From Desulfurococcales archaeon (GTDB lineage: Archaea > Thermoproteota > Thermoprotei_A > Sulfolobales > NBVN01): a stretch of DNA of 6,303 nucleotides. Every line of letters begins with the position of its first letter. Position 1 is the first letter of the stretch. The translations under genes and the position numbers were made by a program. The notes below the pieces were generated by a model, which saw only the letters and a program-made list of their open reading frames with translations, searched no databases and was not told the origin of the DNA. The stretch spans positions 1 through 6,303 of the forward strand of contig JAGGTW010000089.1 of assembly GCA_021163585.1 (NCBI GenBank), read 5' to 3'. Positions 5,565 to 6,303 of this stretch are shown here, piece by piece.

Positions 5565-6303
5565 ATGGTAGTGACTGGGTTGGGTAGGGGGAAGTTACTC
5601 AGAGAAATAGCTAGGGAGGTCTTCGGCGAGGGTATAGCCAGTAAGGTCTGGGGGAGGATCGAGATAATAGGTGATCTAGCGGTCATCAGGAAACCCCCGG
5701 ACCTGGAGCTTGATGTGCTGAGGGTGCTTGCTAAGGAACTCATGAAGAGGTTGAGTTACGTAAAGTCCGTGTGGGTAGCAGTAACACCGATTGAGGGTGT
5801 GTACAGGGTCAGGAGGTACGTCTACTTGGCTGGCGAGCCGAGGTCCGTAACACTCTATAAGGAGCACGGCTGTGTATTTAAGATAGACATAACCAAGGTG
5901 TACATATCACCAGCACTTAACTACGAGCACATCAGGATAGCTAGGCAGGTTCGGGAGGGAGAGTTCATCATAAACATGTTCGCGGGAGCAGGGCTGTTCT
6001 CAATAATAATAGCTAAGCACGCAAAGCCGAGGAAGGTCATATCCATAGACATAAACCCCCACGCCTACAGACTAATGAAGGAAAACATCAAACTAAACAA
6101 GGTAGAAGACGTAGTAGAGCCAGTACTGGGCGACGCAGGCGAGGCAGTACTCAAGTACAAGGAAACAGCAGACAGGATCCTAATGCCACTACCAGAACTA
6201 GCATACAAGTACATACCCAGAGCACTATACGCACTCAAAAAAGAAGGAACAATCCACATATACGACTTCATAACAGCAGAAAACAGAGAAGAAGCAATAA
6301 ACA
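5565..6303 (+). CDS. Trm5-like tRNA (guanine37-N1)-methyltransferase, 3' end beyond window
   Basis: The frame is open from ATG 5565 to the window end (246 codons, no stop). Enzymes of this family transfer a methyl group from S-adenosylmethionine to G37 next to the anticodon; some archaeal Trm5a enzymes also act in wyosine synthesis. The sequence shows RIEIIGDLAVIRKP (31-44), the usual start of the Trm5 D2 domain; VYISPALNYEHIRIA (112-126); the SAM-binding loop NMFAGAGLFS (137-146); an acidic ribose-binding position at D162 (ISIDINP); and GD at 189-190. No D1 domain precedes D2, which favours the Trm5a type. At the catalytic NLP or NPPY motif it reads RILMPLPE (204-211), so the usual Asn is Pro208. 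GTG 5571 and TTG 5580 are in-frame alternative starts; ATG is preferred because of the upstream TATA-like element. The last 96 codons have abnormal codon use. A TYW2-type or other class I methyltransferase cannot be excluded. Confidence 0.82.
   Translation, partial: MVVTGLGRGKLLREIAREVFGEGIASKVWGRIEIIGDLAVIRKPPDLELDVLRVLAKELMKRLSYVKSVWVAVTPIEGVYRVRRYVYLAGEPRSVTLYKEHGCVFKIDITKVYISPALNYEHIRIARQVREGEFIINMFAGAGLFSIIIAKHAKPRKVISIDINPHAYRLMKENIKLNKVEDVVEPVLGDAGEAVLKYKETADRILMPLPELAYKYIPRALYALKKEGTIHIYDFITAENREEAIN

Noticed and set aside
5543..6271. Minus-strand frames opposite the Trm5-like gene
   Set aside because: The plus-strand frame is open through 246 codons and carries clear methyltransferase motifs; the minus frames are shadows.

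Overview
The window looks like chromosomal DNA of a hyperthermophilic crenarchaeon (Thermoproteota). The supporting signs are a CCA-encoding tRNA gene, arginine codons dominated by AGG, archaeal TATA-like elements about 25-40 nt upstream of starts, GGTG/GGAGG-type ribosome binding sites mixed with apparently leaderless starts, TTG start codons, and a DUF2258-family protein and a Trm5-like tRNA methyltransferase. The exact order cannot be told from this piece.

Layout. Positions 1-47 are the 3' part of a tRNA-Ala(UGC) gene. A minus-strand gene (225-1460) encodes an exported or membrane-anchored, mostly helical protein of unknown function. Positions 1461-2247 form a loose, A+T-rich stretch. It holds a 47-residue minus-strand gene (1795-1938), a protein-like plus-strand frame without a start codon (1602-1757), and two overlapping, mutually exclusive hairpins (2019-2067). 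A plus-strand gene at 2248-2646 encodes a small membrane-anchored helix-turn-helix protein. A probable two-gene unit follows: uridine phosphorylase udp (2765-3622), then an amidohydrolase-fold protein (3676-4797) that has lost the family's catalytic metal ligands. Converging on it is a DUF2258 (ThermoDBP-related) gene (4817-5518, minus). That gene is divergent from a Trm5-like tRNA methyltransferase (5565 to beyond the window end). The divergent pair shares a 46-bp promoter region containing an 8-bp dyad.

How the genes may work together. Udp releases uracil from uridine for pyrimidine salvage, and the downstream amidohydrolase-like protein may be a non-catalytic partner or have a new function. 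The Trm5-like enzyme and the tRNA gene fit tRNA metabolism but are not adjacent. No mobile element, CRISPR array or defence system is visible.

The observations most worth following are the metal-site-less amidohydrolase next to udp, the abrupt loss of T-ending codons in the last 96 codons of the Trm5-like gene together with an altered NLP motif, the membrane-anchored DNA-binding protein, and a marked excess of the palindrome AGTACT across the window.
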